From Emydura subglobosa (taxonomy: Eukaryota; Chordata; Testudines; Chelidae): DNA of 64,000 bases. Shown piece after piece: positions 13,555 to 25,490 of this stretch. The position numbers were made by a program, and so were the translations under genes. The stretch's first letter is position 1. Each line of letters begins with the position of its first letter. Location of the stretch: the NCBI GenBank assembly GCA_007922225.1, contig ML679960.1, forward strand, positions 7,666,844 through 7,730,843, written 5' to 3'. Below the pieces are notes generated by a model. The model saw nothing but the letters and a program-made list of their open reading frames with translations, was not told the origin of the DNA and made no database searches.

Positions 13555-13960
13555 GAACGGTTAGCTTTGATGATTCTGGCTCAGGCCTCCTGCCAGCCTA
13601 TGAAACTGGTTTGATTAGGAATGGCCAAGGCCCATGAGCACAAAGACTGTGCCAGGGTTTAAAGGGAGTTACTCTTTCAGGGAGGGCGAGCCAATGGAGG
13701 AACCAGACTGAAACCTCAGACTCTAGGTCAGACAGACTTGTCTAGATTGTTTGTTGTTTTAAATTCCTTTTTTTCTATTGTTTAATTCCTATTGTTAAAT
13801 AAACAACTTTGGATTGAAGAAGGCTCTCTGATCACTGTCTACCTCTGGTCACAGACACCTGGAGGGCGGAACTGCAGGTGCCTGAACTCAGTTGGACTTA
13901 CAGGGTAAGAATGGCAGATACACAGGGTGCCCAGTCACAGAATTATGCAATTCCACCCTG
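13555..13960 (+). mobile_element. possible LTR remnant
   Basis: TTTAAAGGGAG may act as a TATA-like box, and AATAAA at 13798-13803 follows about 140 bp later. The block resembles turtle LTR or gypsy sequence (GGGCGGAACTGCAGGTGCCT). Its boundaries are not visible and the family is not known. Confidence 0.35.
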
Positions 13961-14379
13961 GGACAGTTAGTGGCATGAGGTCTTACTTCTGGTGGGGGTG
14001 CACTCAGGGAGATCAAGAAGAGACCAAAAATGCAGTTGCCCTCTAGTTATGACAAACATATACAACACAAAAGCTACTTTACTCATTAAACTGGAGTGGA
14101 GCAGGGTAGGGTGGGCAGTGAGGGGAGAGCACTGTCAGAAGTTGTGCCACATAATTCTGGGATCCCGGTCACATAATTTAGGCCTGATGTACATCATGGG
14201 ACAAGATGCTCAGAGTTATTTATTCTGTGACTGCCAGTAATGTAACTATCAGATATGGTGGCAACCCAAAGAAGATTACTATTTGATTCTGACACAGAAA
14301 TCTAGGAGACTGAGAAGTTGGATGAAGATCTTTGGGCGAGATCATAAATGAAAGTCTTAGAGAAAGGTATCTGTTTTCA

Positions 14380-15140
14380 AAGTGGTATCAAAGAAGAGAC
14401 AGGTTGTTTGGCATTTGAGAAGGGGACAGTTGAAGGAAACATGGAAGAAAGCACAAAAATGAGAAGGGGAGAATGAAAAAAAAGGGCAGTTAATGGAGGA
14501 AGTGCGTGGTTGAGTACAATAGTGATGTCAACAAGGAAGTCAGAGATCAGAAAGAAAGGTAAACAGCTCCATTCTTGTCATATTGAACTTGATATTGCAA
14601 CACCATCTAGCAGGGGATGGTGCAAAAACAGCCAGAGCTGTAAGACAGGCCAGAACTGATGAGTAGAGAGCAGAGAGGTAGCTTTAGGAGGCACCAGCAG
14701 AGATTTTAGCCAAAACTCTGGGAGTGGATAAGGTTGTCTGGAGTACATAGCGTAAAAGAGAAGGTGGCTGAGGATGGAAGCCTGAGAGAATCTGATAGAG
14801 AGAAATCAGTAGAAGGAGCCACTAATGGAGACACAAGGAGTGAATGGTGAACTAAAAGGCAAACCATAAAAACACGGAGTCCTGAAGCCTATGAAACAGA
14901 AGGAGTGTCAGGGACTGATTACTGAAAGTAGTAGAAAGATCTAGAAGAATGACAACAGAGGAGAGACTCAAACAGCCAGAAATTGTCAGTGACCTCAGTA
15001 AGGACTATTTAAGTAGAGTGGAGGGGAAAGAAGCCAGAAAAGATTTAGTAGAGATAAAAAGAGATGATGAATTCCAGAAACTTACAGACAAAAATGAGCA
15101 GAGCAAAAGGTCCAATAGTTTGATAGACAAGCGCAATTAG
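14380..15140. other. purine-rich stretch, nothing recognised
   Basis: The plus strand is strongly purine-rich (many AGAG, GAAG and GGAG runs) and holds a 63-codon open frame without known similarity. It may be an old repeat. No gene is supported. Confidence 0.3.
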
Positions 15141-18100
15141 GGGAGGGTTTTTTGTTTGTTGTGGTGGTTGAGAGTTTGTTTTTGTTTTTTTCAAGAGTAG
15201 GTTTGAGAGCTGAAGAAAAGGAGCTAGTTGTGTGAAATCAGTGAAGGATAACCTCCTAAAGAAGAATGATGTCTTTTGAAGCCTTTCACTCAATTATGTC
15301 TCTTTTCAGAAAGCTGAAAAAACAAAAAAATTAGCAATTGTACTTGTTCTCTCTGTATTTTCATGAGATTTAGTGTTACATGTGCTGCTTTTCAACATTC
15401 TTGTTGTGAAGCATCTTGTGTGCAAATAGTCAAAGAAACTGTTATGATCCCAAAATGAAACCTGTTTCAAAACAGTGAGCTCCAGCTGTAAATAAACAAT
15501 GTTTTTAAACCTTTTTTGACTGACAAATCTTTCTGCGGTGTGTTGTTACTAATTGGTGCTAATTAGCACTAAGGCATCAATAAATGGTGTGAAGCTTTTT
15601 TTGGAGGGAGGGAGAGAGGGGGGAACAGATAAGTAAAATAGATTGAGTAATCTTTGTTTTTGTTAATTTCAACCCCCCAGAATTAAACTGAATTTTGTCC
15701 CATTGGGGAAGCTGATGCAAGGTTAGCTTGAGAAGCACTGCAAGAGAAGGTGTCATTTTGACTTAAACAATTCAAAGCTGTGTAAGATACTTCTGTGCCA
15801 TGATTCATATCTACAAGAACTGTGTACGCTTGTCACACAAAGAAATCCACACAAAAGTGGATCCACACAAAAGAGAATTATGAAGATGATGTTTCTTCAT
15901 CTTATATGCAGTATTTTTTTAAATTATAGTAGCTAGCTCTTTGTAACTACAGACACTTTCATTGTGAGTTAAAGATAAAAGAATATAAAAGAGCTAAAGT
16001 CTTGAGTTGATGAAAATCTGTTTGAAGTCCAGTTATGGATTTTGGACATGCCTGCTGAATTAGGAATTCCAGAATGTGTTCTTAATACATTTTTACTAGA
16101 ATTATCTTACAGAAAAGAAAACTGAATTTAATATTAAAGTGTGTGGGGGAAAATAAGCTTTTAATATTCAGTGACTAAAGTCTTCTTATATTCAAGATTC
16201 AGAAAAATGCAGCAACAGAAATAATTTAAAATCAGTGCTATGGCTAAATGCTAACTTACATAACTACAGGAAAAGGATTCATATTAATACTTTTAGGTAT
16301 TCTCACATATCAGGATTCAATTTGTTCACTGAAACTGGAAAATACAGTATATGATGATGCTCATAAAATGGAAATAGATAATTCTTTCAAACATGGAACT
16401 AAATGAAATACAGATTAACGACATGTTATATAGTGAGCAAAATGTAAGAAAACCTATTATAAATGTAGACATGCCCGCTTAAGGACCGAGAAAAATGTAG
16501 ATTTTTAATCAGATCTGCCCCATCAGTACCCAATTTATTACTATTTATTTACAGATTCCAAACATGGTCTAAAAACAAGGTCTTGCTCAGATAACTTTTG
16601 CGTCAAACATTTTTCAGACTGCTCTTTGACTGTTTTCACAAAGACATCCCCAAGAGTAATCAACTGTGTATATGTGCATATGCATCTATTATTTTAAATT
16701 TAAAATTGCTATCAGATTTGCATTTTCAACCTTCACAATCGAAGCTGTAGTTGAGGGAGCATTATCCTGTGAGTTTGTTTCATATTGTCATTATCTCTCT
16801 GGTTATATCTGAAACTAAATCACACACAAATTTCCTCAGGGACGTTTACACTCTCTATGGCTGTAATCTGTTTACTACTGCTGCAGCTACTATTATCTAG
16901 TTCTAGAAGTATTTGTAATTGCGTTAGCTTTTTCCTTTTCTAAGTTTTATCAGATGTATGTAGGCTAGGCCAGCCAACAAATTTTGAACTGAGGACATCT
17001 TAAAGCAAAATTAAATTAAGCAGAGTTAAACTGAAGAGAAAACCTTGGGTAAAGTCATTGGGCTGGTGGACCATAACCAGAACCTGATTTTCTGAGCTAA
17101 GGGCAGTTTCCATGTGTTTGTGTGTGTAGGGGAATCCATTTTCTCTTTTCCACATCCCTTAAAAGCTCACAAATTTATAAAGCTGACTGTGGAGCCACTA
17201 AAGTGGCAGATATCAGACTGAAAATATTGCTAGATTAAAATCCATGCTCATCTGAAGCAAAACTGACATGTTTTTCCTCTGTAGCATTTTTTTATGTAGA
17301 AGATTGTATTGGTCTTTTTACTGGCCCTCCTGATATTTATTCATTCCAACTAAATTTATTAATTCCACCACCAGCAAAAATATGGGTATGACAAAATGGT
17401 CAATTCATATCGCCCAGTGCTCTATGGCTTACAAAATACTTATTTTGAATATATCCTATAAAACATGGCGCCTTCTTATTGTAAAGAAGTGTTACATCTG
17501 TGTCTTGTCTACATGTACTTTAATGTGAGTTTAGTTTGAAAATTTTCTCTGAAACATGACATCCTGATGTTCAACATTTATTCTACATCCATGACTTTCA
17601 TATAAAGTTCTCTGCTCACAAATGAAAACTCAGTTGTTTTCTAGCTGATGCTAGACCTGAAAGTTTAACTCAGTACCTGAAAATCAATCTGTTGGGTTTT
17701 ATATTAATATTCATACCTATCTTCAACAATTAAATTTCTCATCATCAACTTCAGTAGTAAAGTTTCTGGACTGATATTGTTATATTAACTCTGCAGTGGT
17801 GACTAGGGAAAAATGGTTTTGAAAATAAAAGGTAGCAAATGGTTGCAAAAGAAGCAGACACAGGTCAGTAAAAAGACACCTTTTTTTAAAGTCACTTTTT
17901 CTACCAGAACTCTAAGGTAATGCAACTGTAAACCAGCTTGTTATGGTGTAACAGAACATAAAAAGATTAAATTAAATTATTATATTTCTTGATTTGGTTG
18001 AATTTTCCTTATTACTCCCAAGGTATTTATTTATGTACTTTGATTTTTACAGTATTTACTCCTCATTTAAATGAACATCTAATGTGAAATTTAGAAAACG

Positions 18101-18939
18101 CAATCTACATTCCAATTTAACTAATTTATTGATAAATAATCTGATTATTTAATGCAACATTCTAAACATCATTAATATACAACCTGCCTGAGCAACCACT
18201 CAACAAAATTACTAGGACCTGCATCCTTCTCTAGTAACCTACTCCTCTACCAAAAGTCTCAGCAAAAGGATTGCCTTTGCAGCACACATAGAAGGTTAAC
18301 AAATCTGAGCTCTGCTGGCCCAGAGAGGGAGAGAATTAGACATGCAGAATAGGTGGTCATTAGATATCAAGGTTTCAGATGTCTTAATTTGCTCAGTGGA
18401 TTGTCAGGATCATTTGGTGATTGAGAAATGCTACTTTTTAATGAGTCTCTGCTGATCTGTACTGTCTCTCATTTTTTCAAGCACAGTAATTTCCATGAAG
18501 AAAGTACAAATAATCACAATTTGCTTCATCAAAACTACTCTGAAGAAATAATTCACTCAGGAATATTACAGTGGAAATATTCTTCATGGTTACTTTTTAA
18601 AAATTATTCATCCTCGGGTTTCTAATATACATTTTATCTGATTAATACTTGACATTCAAAGCAAATATGTGACATGTAGAAGGTTGCCAAGGCAGAACAT
18701 TATATTGAATATGTTATAAATGTTATAAATCTTCTTAAATTGAACGTTTTATCAGAAAATGAGCAGTAAGCACAGTGAATGTAGGTAATTTGACTGTCTC
18801 CATTCCAATGGTAAAAATCATTACTTGAAAGTAAAAAGGCATTTATGCAATTCTCAAATTATTCAACATGACTTTTCCCCTCCTCATTTTAGACTTTATA
18901 GTATGTCTAAATATGTCTCTCTATATATACCTACTTGGT

Positions 18940-19370
18940 TGAAGGTCTCAAGATGAGGAGGTCACAGAAGTGACATACTGTACTATCTCTCAATGACCAA
19001 CATCAAGAGAAATCAAAGACAGACAGTTGTTACCTGATGAACAAAACCAAACCACTGAAAGGGATCTGTTCACAGAAAGGAAAAGGGATCAAATAATCTT
19101 TGTTGGTGACTCAGTAGTGAAGACCAAGGCTCAAGGCCACCTGTTATCCAGATAAAGAGAACTGGGTGCTATCCTGGTAGGACAAGTGATGTGACATGAA
19201 ATGCAGACACTACCCTGAAAAATGCTGGGAATTTGCACTTACTGTTATCCACATGAGAACCAACAACACAAGTGAAAAAAGATTTGTTAACTTTAGGGAA
19301 AAGAACAAACAGAGGAGTCAAATGATAGTAGTTACAATAAGTAGTAGTTATGATGATCATGAAAGAAAAT
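18940..19370 (+). pseudogene. probable CR1 ORF1 (esterase-like) remnant
   Basis: CR1 ORF1 proteins carry an SGNH-type esterase domain with a GDS block and a GTND block. Here a GDS-like peptide VGDSVV is encoded at about 19105, followed by a more degraded stretch and by VIHMRTNNTSEKRF at about 19240. In the latter the GTND core has become RTNN. Several stops and frame changes separate the parts. The identification rests on short motifs and remains tentative. It may or may not be the 5' part of the CR1 copy at 21380-22931; the 2 kb between them shows no recognisable endonuclease domain. Confidence 0.45.
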
Positions 19371-21220
19371 CAAATCAGAAAAACTGATCTCTGACAGAAA
19401 GAAACTCTTATCTGCAGAATCAGAACCTTCCCAGCTACAGTATCAGAATATTCTCGAATTGCATATAAAACTTGAGGTTCCTATGCCTTCTGCGTGTGTT
19501 ATATTTATTTTTTCATTGCAATAGATACTAGTATATTAAAGACTAGCAAAGTCTCTACTTAATGGCACTAATGAACACACACAATGACGCAAATACAAAC
19601 TTGAAATTGGTGAGGGAACACAATTAAGCTTGTGAAAAAGACCATCTTGGATAAAAGTCCTTAACATATTATAACTGGGTTTGAACATTGAGCTGTATAT
19701 ATGGGCCATTACATTTTTATAGAACTCTGTAGTTTCATCCATATTAAAATCTATAGGACTTTTCCATAAGGAACACACCATCATTGGTAGTACTGCAAAA
19801 ATACAAAATTTCTTAGACTAGATTGATATGATCATTAATGAGATGGTAGGTATGCTGAGCCCAAAAGTTATGCTGACTCTATTATTAGGATGGAGAATAC
19901 ATGAAATTTTCACCAAGTAGAACAGAGGACTAATGACTCTGTTAGTTCATGGAACTACTGGCACAACAAACAGAAGACTGAACGAAAGACTAGGCAGTGG
20001 CTTTGACAAATGAAAAAAATATTGCTTTCTTCAAGACACCACCAATCTTCTGGTGAAACATGGGGATTATGAATTTTTCCTACATGAGAATAATATTTAA
20101 AACCACTCCTTCCCCAACCCCGGAATGTCTCATTGAATAGTTTTCAGAAACTGTCTTCTCTTTGCCTATCATCAACATTAAAAGTACAACTGATCTTAAA
20201 AAAAAAGACACTGGAATCTCTCTCTTTTTCTTCCTGATGTGTCTAATCCTTTCAAGTTCATAGCACTGCAGTGGAACTCAAATACAGTTCCTATTTCTGA
20301 ATCCTGCTCATTAAACACAAATATGTTTGATACTATATTGGATTGAACTATACAACAATAACTTCATAGCTATCCAGAGCAGCTGTAAAATCATATTTTA
20401 AGTACATGACAGTGCACTTTTATAGTAGATCTGACATGTACTGAATACAAGGGGACCATGTTTTACGTGTGTATATATCTACTTTTACTTCAACAAGAAT
20501 ATATTGAACATAGTAATTTTTTGCTCTTGGTGATGCATAACAGTCAACCATTTTACATTACATGTTTAACTGAAGTAAAATGCAAACTACAACCAAAAAA
20601 ATCACATACAACTGATAATGAATAACAGTTTAAACTCTATAATAGAAAGTAAAAATTTTAAAAGATTTTCTAATTTGAACTCCAAAACTGTATGGGTAAT
20701 AGTCTCATAGCGCAATATCAAAGGTTTATTTCTTACATTGTTGTGTTAAATTATAAATTACTTATTGCTCCCTGAACCTTCACCCCAGTCAACTGAGGAT
20801 TAGATTTAGTTGGGTTAAAATTTTCATTCTTTCCCTTCAATTACATTAAAAATTCCTCATCCTCTTTCCCCTTCTGCAATTTTGCACTCAGATTTGCTAC
20901 TGTTTCTAAATAATGATGCATGAAGCAGAGATAATACAGCCTGATTTTTACAAGCTAGACTGAACTTAAAAAACATGTTTACCAGCTTATTAGTAAATTG
21001 AGCAAACAAGACATGGAAGTCATGGATGATATAAATATATGCAAGAATAGTAACTATGTCACCAGAAGGACACAGTCTAAGTATCAACCGTACAAAATCT
21101 CTCACTGTATGATCACTGGCCTCTGTAATGTTTAACAATATTCTGTTTTTTCCATGGAAATGTATAAGTTTTCCTCAGTAATACATTTCAGATGGGGCAT
21201 TTTGATTAAGACTGCTTTGG

Positions 21221-21257
21221 TTTTTTTTGGGGGGGGGGGGGGGCGGGAAGGGGGAGA
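21221..21257 (+). repeat. T8-G15 homopolymer tract
   Basis: Eight T are followed by fifteen G, then CGGGAAGGGGG. The tract has G-quadruplex potential. It is also a common place for assembly error. Confidence 0.9.
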
Positions 21258-21379
21258 AAGAGGATTAGAGAACAGTAAGCAACTTCTTTCAATTTAATCA
21301 ATTGGAAAATTATTTATATTTAACATTTATAGCTTTAAAAGTTTCTGATTTATTGGAAAATGAGTATGTAACCTATCAT

Positions 21380-22931
21380 TTAAATCAGCTTCCATACCAG
21401 ATGACTGGAGGAGAGCTAATGTGATGACAGTTTTTTAAAAAGGCTCCAGAGGCGATCTCGGCAATTACAGACTGGTAAGCTTAACTTCAGTACCAGGCAA
21501 ATTGGTTGAAACTATAGTAAAGAACAGAATTATCAGACACATATATGAAAGCAATTTGTTGGGAAGCGTGAACATGGTTTTTGTCATGCCTCATCAATCT
21601 GCAAGAATTCTTTGAGGGGGTCAACAAACATGTGAACAAGGGTGATCCAGTGGATATAATTTACTTAGATTTTCAGAAAGCCTTTGACAAGCTCTCTCAC
21701 CAAAGGCTTTTAAGCAAAGTAAGCTATCATGGGATAAGAGGGAAGGTCATCTCCTGGATCAGTAATTTGTTAAAAGATAGGAAACAAAGTCTAGGACTAA
21801 ATGGTCAGTTTTTACAATGGATAGAGGTAAATAGTGGTGTCCCCCAAGGGTCTGTATTGAGACCAGTATTGTTCAATATATTCATAAATGATCTGGAAAA
21901 AGGGGTAAATAATGAGGTGGCAAAATTTGCAGATGGTACAAAACTACTCAAGATAGTTAAGTCCAAAAAAGACTGCGAAGAGTTACAAAGGACTCTCGCA
22001 AAACTGGGTGAATGGGCAACAAAATGGCAGATGAAATTCAATGTTGATAAATGCAGAATAGTGCACATTGGAAAACATATACATACACAACTATACATAT
22101 AAAATGATGGGGTCTAAACTAGCCATTACCACTCAAGAAACAGATCTTGGATCACTGTGGATAGTTCTCTGAAAACATCCACTCAATGTGCAGGACCAGT
22201 CAAAAAACTAACAATGTTGGGAATCACTAGGAAAGGGATCGATAAGAAGACAGAAAATATCATATTGGCTCTTTATAAATCCACGGTATGCCCACATCTT
22301 GAATACTGCGTGCATATCTGGTCACCCCATCTTAAAAAAGATGTATTAGAATTGGAAAAGGTACATAAAAGGGCCACTAAACTGTTTAGGGGTATGAACA
22401 GTTTCCATATGAGGAGAGATTAAGAAGACTGGGACTTTTCAGCTTGGAAAAGAGACAACTAAGGATGGGATATGATAGAGGTCTCTAAAATCATGACAGG
22501 TGTGGAGAATGTAAATAAGGAAGCGTTATTTAGTCCTTCTCATAACACAAGAACTAGGGGTCACCATATGAAATTAGTAGGCAACAGGTTTAAAATGAAC
22601 AAAAGGAAATATTTCTTCAGCCTGTGGAACTCTTTGCCAGAGGATGTTATGAAGGCCAAGACTATAACAGGGTTCAGAAAAGAACTAGATAAGTTCATGG
22701 AGGATAGGTCTGTCTATGGCTATTAGCCAAGATGGGCAGAGATGCAAAATCAGTGTCCCTAACCTCTGTTTGCCAGAAACTGGGAATGGGCATCAGGTGA
22801 TGGATCACTTGATGACTACCTGTTCTGTTCATTCCCGCTGACACACCTGGCGTTGGCCACTGTGGGAAGACAGGATACTGGGCTAGATGGACCATTGGTC
22901 TAACCCAGTATGGCCATTCTTATGTTCTTAG
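21380..22931 (+). mobile_element. CR1-type LINE, 5'-truncated, ORF2 and 3' UTR
   Basis: This is about 1.55 kb of a CR1 element, from before the reverse transcriptase palm to the 3' terminus. The 3' end reads GGGCTAGATGGACCATTGGT and CCATTCTTATGTTCTTA, a typical end for a turtle CR1 group. It has the same strand as the CR1 copies at 10718, 28890 and 52190, that is, antisense to DMD. It is a dead copy because of in-frame stops and an altered catalytic site. Confidence 0.92.
21581..22726 (+). pseudogene. CR1 reverse transcriptase pseudogene
   Basis: Three consecutive open segments (21581-22102, 22157-22423, 22472-22726) lie in one reading frame and are broken only by stops. The first shows the RT motifs: YLDFQKAFD (residues 28-36, catalytic Asp), SGVPQGSVLRP (85-95) and FADG (116-119, at 21926-21937). 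Active CR1 copies have FADD there, so the second catalytic Asp is changed to Gly. The second and third segments cover thumb and C-terminal parts. They include CPHLEYCVHIWSPHLKKD and LWNSLPEDV, both typical of CR1. The endonuclease domain is missing through 5' truncation. The conserved frame over 1.1 kb indicates point mutation more than indels. Confidence 0.9.
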
Positions 22932-23049
22932 GAAATACACAGACCAGATTTAAATCATAAATGTGCACAATGGTACCAGTAATCAACAATCAGAATAAAA
23001 TATCATATTCGGCATGGACTCATCCTCTCTTTCCCAGGTCCAACAGGGA

Positions 23050-23135
23050 CTGAGAACCTGAGCCAAAAGCACATCTGGTGTAAATCAGCATTGTTTCATT
23101 AAGTCAATAGAGCTATGGTGATTTATGCCAGCTAC
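23050..23135. repeat. short self-complementary repeat
   Basis: CTGGTGTAAATCAGCATTGT is followed by AAGTCAATAGAGC and then ATGGTGATTTATGCCAGC, so the ends are inverted copies. It is a relative of the repeats at 3018 and 5133. Confidence 0.5.
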
Positions 23136-25136
23136 CAATCACTGTGAGAGGTGATGCAACAGCGAAAAGGAAATGCTCTGTAACATTTAGCAGTCACTTT
23201 CAACTGTCTATTATCAAGCTGGGATGACGTACCATTACGTTAACCACAGCTTTTGATGCTGTTGTAGTGAGGCCTCATGAAATGAGTGAGAAAGTTAATG
23301 TGAGCAAAAACAGTGGGAATCTTTAGAAATTCTACTCAGGAACTAAAACAGCCTACGTAAGGGGAAAATTAAACTCTATTTTATACAGAAATGAGGTGAT
23401 ATATTGAGTTAATGCACCCAGCCTTTTACCACTGGATCAAACACTGTTTAAGTCACAAAAGGAAATGAGTTTGATCGACGAAGATTAAGTGGACATGTGT
23501 CATAGATCATCAAACTAATACACATTTTGGCAATACTGTGCTACTTCAAGGCTGAGGGCTGAAATAGCAGGGCCATTATAGATCAGGGCTATGGAGCAGT
23601 GAAGTGCTGTGCAGCTGATCAGGGAAGCTTCCACTCAGTCAGGGCTGTCATTCTCTACTTTAATAAGCAATACATTTACATTATTTTAAAGAAAGAAAAT
23701 TTTGACTTGAGCAAATGGCTTGTTAACTCCACAAATATCCCTTTGAACTAGCATTATATTAGTATATTGGTATTTTGACTTTTCCAAGCAATAAAAAAGT
23801 TTGCACACAATAGAGACAGAACGTTCTGACTGATCTGTTCTACCAGTGAGTGAAGCCAGAGTAGTTCAAGTGTAGGCTCTACTATTGACCACATCCTTGG
23901 ATCAAATTGCAAAACACAAACTTCTTCTACCCTCTCAGCAGAGTATAAGTCCTGGAGTGAAGGGATTTAAGGCCAGTTGCTTCCCCATTTAGTGTGACTT
24001 CTCCTGACAGCCACCCTTCAGGGTTGATTCTGGAGTCTGGTCAGCCCTCTTGCCACCTATGATGCGGGGTTAGCAACTGAATCAAAAAATTATCTTCCCT
24101 ATGAGACTGGCCATCTGCTGAGAGTGTGTGTGTGTGTTTCTAGGTACTTGCCACATATGTGAAGATGATATATGTTGGATAAATTGCAAATCCTTTGACT
24201 CTCTCACCTGCTGTATGCCACTGAAACATCTTAAATAATTCTAGCATTACAAACTATGTAGCTCCAAAGATATACTTTCTTTTCAAATCAAAATATCGCC
24301 AAAAGTGTCTCCTCTTTTGTCTCCAAATAATTACATTAGTCTTAACTGCAGAACAGGCAATATTCAATGATAATTTCCATAATGAGTTTAAGGACCAAGA
24401 CTTCACATTCTTGCAAAGCTAAACAAGAGATTTTTACCACTGGAAAGGGTGATTCTCAGCTTTGTACTGGGAAGAACCGCACATCATTCCACCGCTGTAA
24501 TATCCTGAATTACTGCATCAAAAGTTATCATGTTTTTACACATGCAAAAGCCATTTTAGGTCATTTTAGAGGTCTTAAAAATGTATCAGTTACATTTTCC
24601 CCTCCCTCAGAGTTTTGTATAGCTGCATTCCTGGTACTAGCTTTTCAGCTTGAGGAATACGAAAAAAGATGCACTTGTGTGTTTTAAAAAGAAAACAAAT
24701 ACTTTAAAAGAAATTCTCAAAAAGCAATTAAAAACAATGTTTATGCTAAACATACGGCATATACGGAACTTACAGTGGAGTGGTATATAGGCTTACTCAA
24801 AGTCATAGAAGATATGCTACATAGCTTACTCATGGCTTCATTGCTTGTGGGTAACAACAGCCATCCCACTCACATAATATACATAATATTTTATAGCTAT
24901 TTATATCTATCTGTCAAAGATATACCCCATTTGCTTTTGAGCTCCCAATAATCTAGCTTCTGCAGCAGAAATGGTTAAATCCAATGATTTTAACAGAACA
25001 CTGACTTCTTCCTGTACTTCCTGTTAGTATAAATTAATTCAGAGAGAATCATTCATCCTTGCGACAGGTTGAAAAGAATGAAAGAACCACGGTTATAAAT
25101 CTTTCTTTTTTACTTTGAAAAGCATTAAACTCTTAG

Positions 25137-25490
25137 GGTATATCTATACTGCAACAAAACATTCATGGCTGTCCTATGTCAGCTGACAGGGCTATACAAT
25201 TGCAGTGTGGACATCCAAGCTGGGGCTGGAGCCCAGGCTCTGGGACCCACTCCTCTTGTGGAGTCCCAGAGCCCAGGCTCTGGGCCCAGATGTCCACAAT
25301 AGGGTGACCAGTCAGCAAGTGTGAAAAATCGAGGCGGGGGCGGGGGATAATAGGCATCTATATAAGACAAAACCTATACAATTGGGACATCTGGTCTACA
25401 CTGCAATTGAATAGCCCCACAGCCCAAGCTCAATGAGCCCAAATCAGCTGACGGGCCAGCTGTAGGCATTTTATTGCATTGTAGACTTAC
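25137..25490. mobile_element. hAT-like short element, interrupted
   Basis: The left end is AGGGTATATCTATACTGCAA and the right end is CATTGTAGACTTACCC, inverted versions of each other. The middle has mirrored GAGCCCAGGCTCTGGGA / TCCCAGAGCCCAGGCTC segments. A second element interrupts it at 25301-25396. Confidence 0.7.
25301..25396. mobile_element. nested short DNA element
   Basis: It begins AGGGTGACCAGTCAGCAAGT and ends GGGACATCTGGTC, which are partial inverted ends. It includes GTGTGAAAAATCGAGG, a phrase of a common turtle and crocodile repeat. Its insertion splits the surrounding hAT-like element, so it is the younger of the two. Confidence 0.65.

Noticed and set aside
14949..15140. Lys/Glu-rich 63-codon frame considered as a small gene
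   Set aside because: It follows from the purine-rich composition of the region; no start context or similarity.
25227..25283. Inverted GAGCCCAGGCTCTGGG arms considered as a terminator or attachment site
   Set aside because: They are internal inverted sequence of a hAT-like short element in a vertebrate intron.
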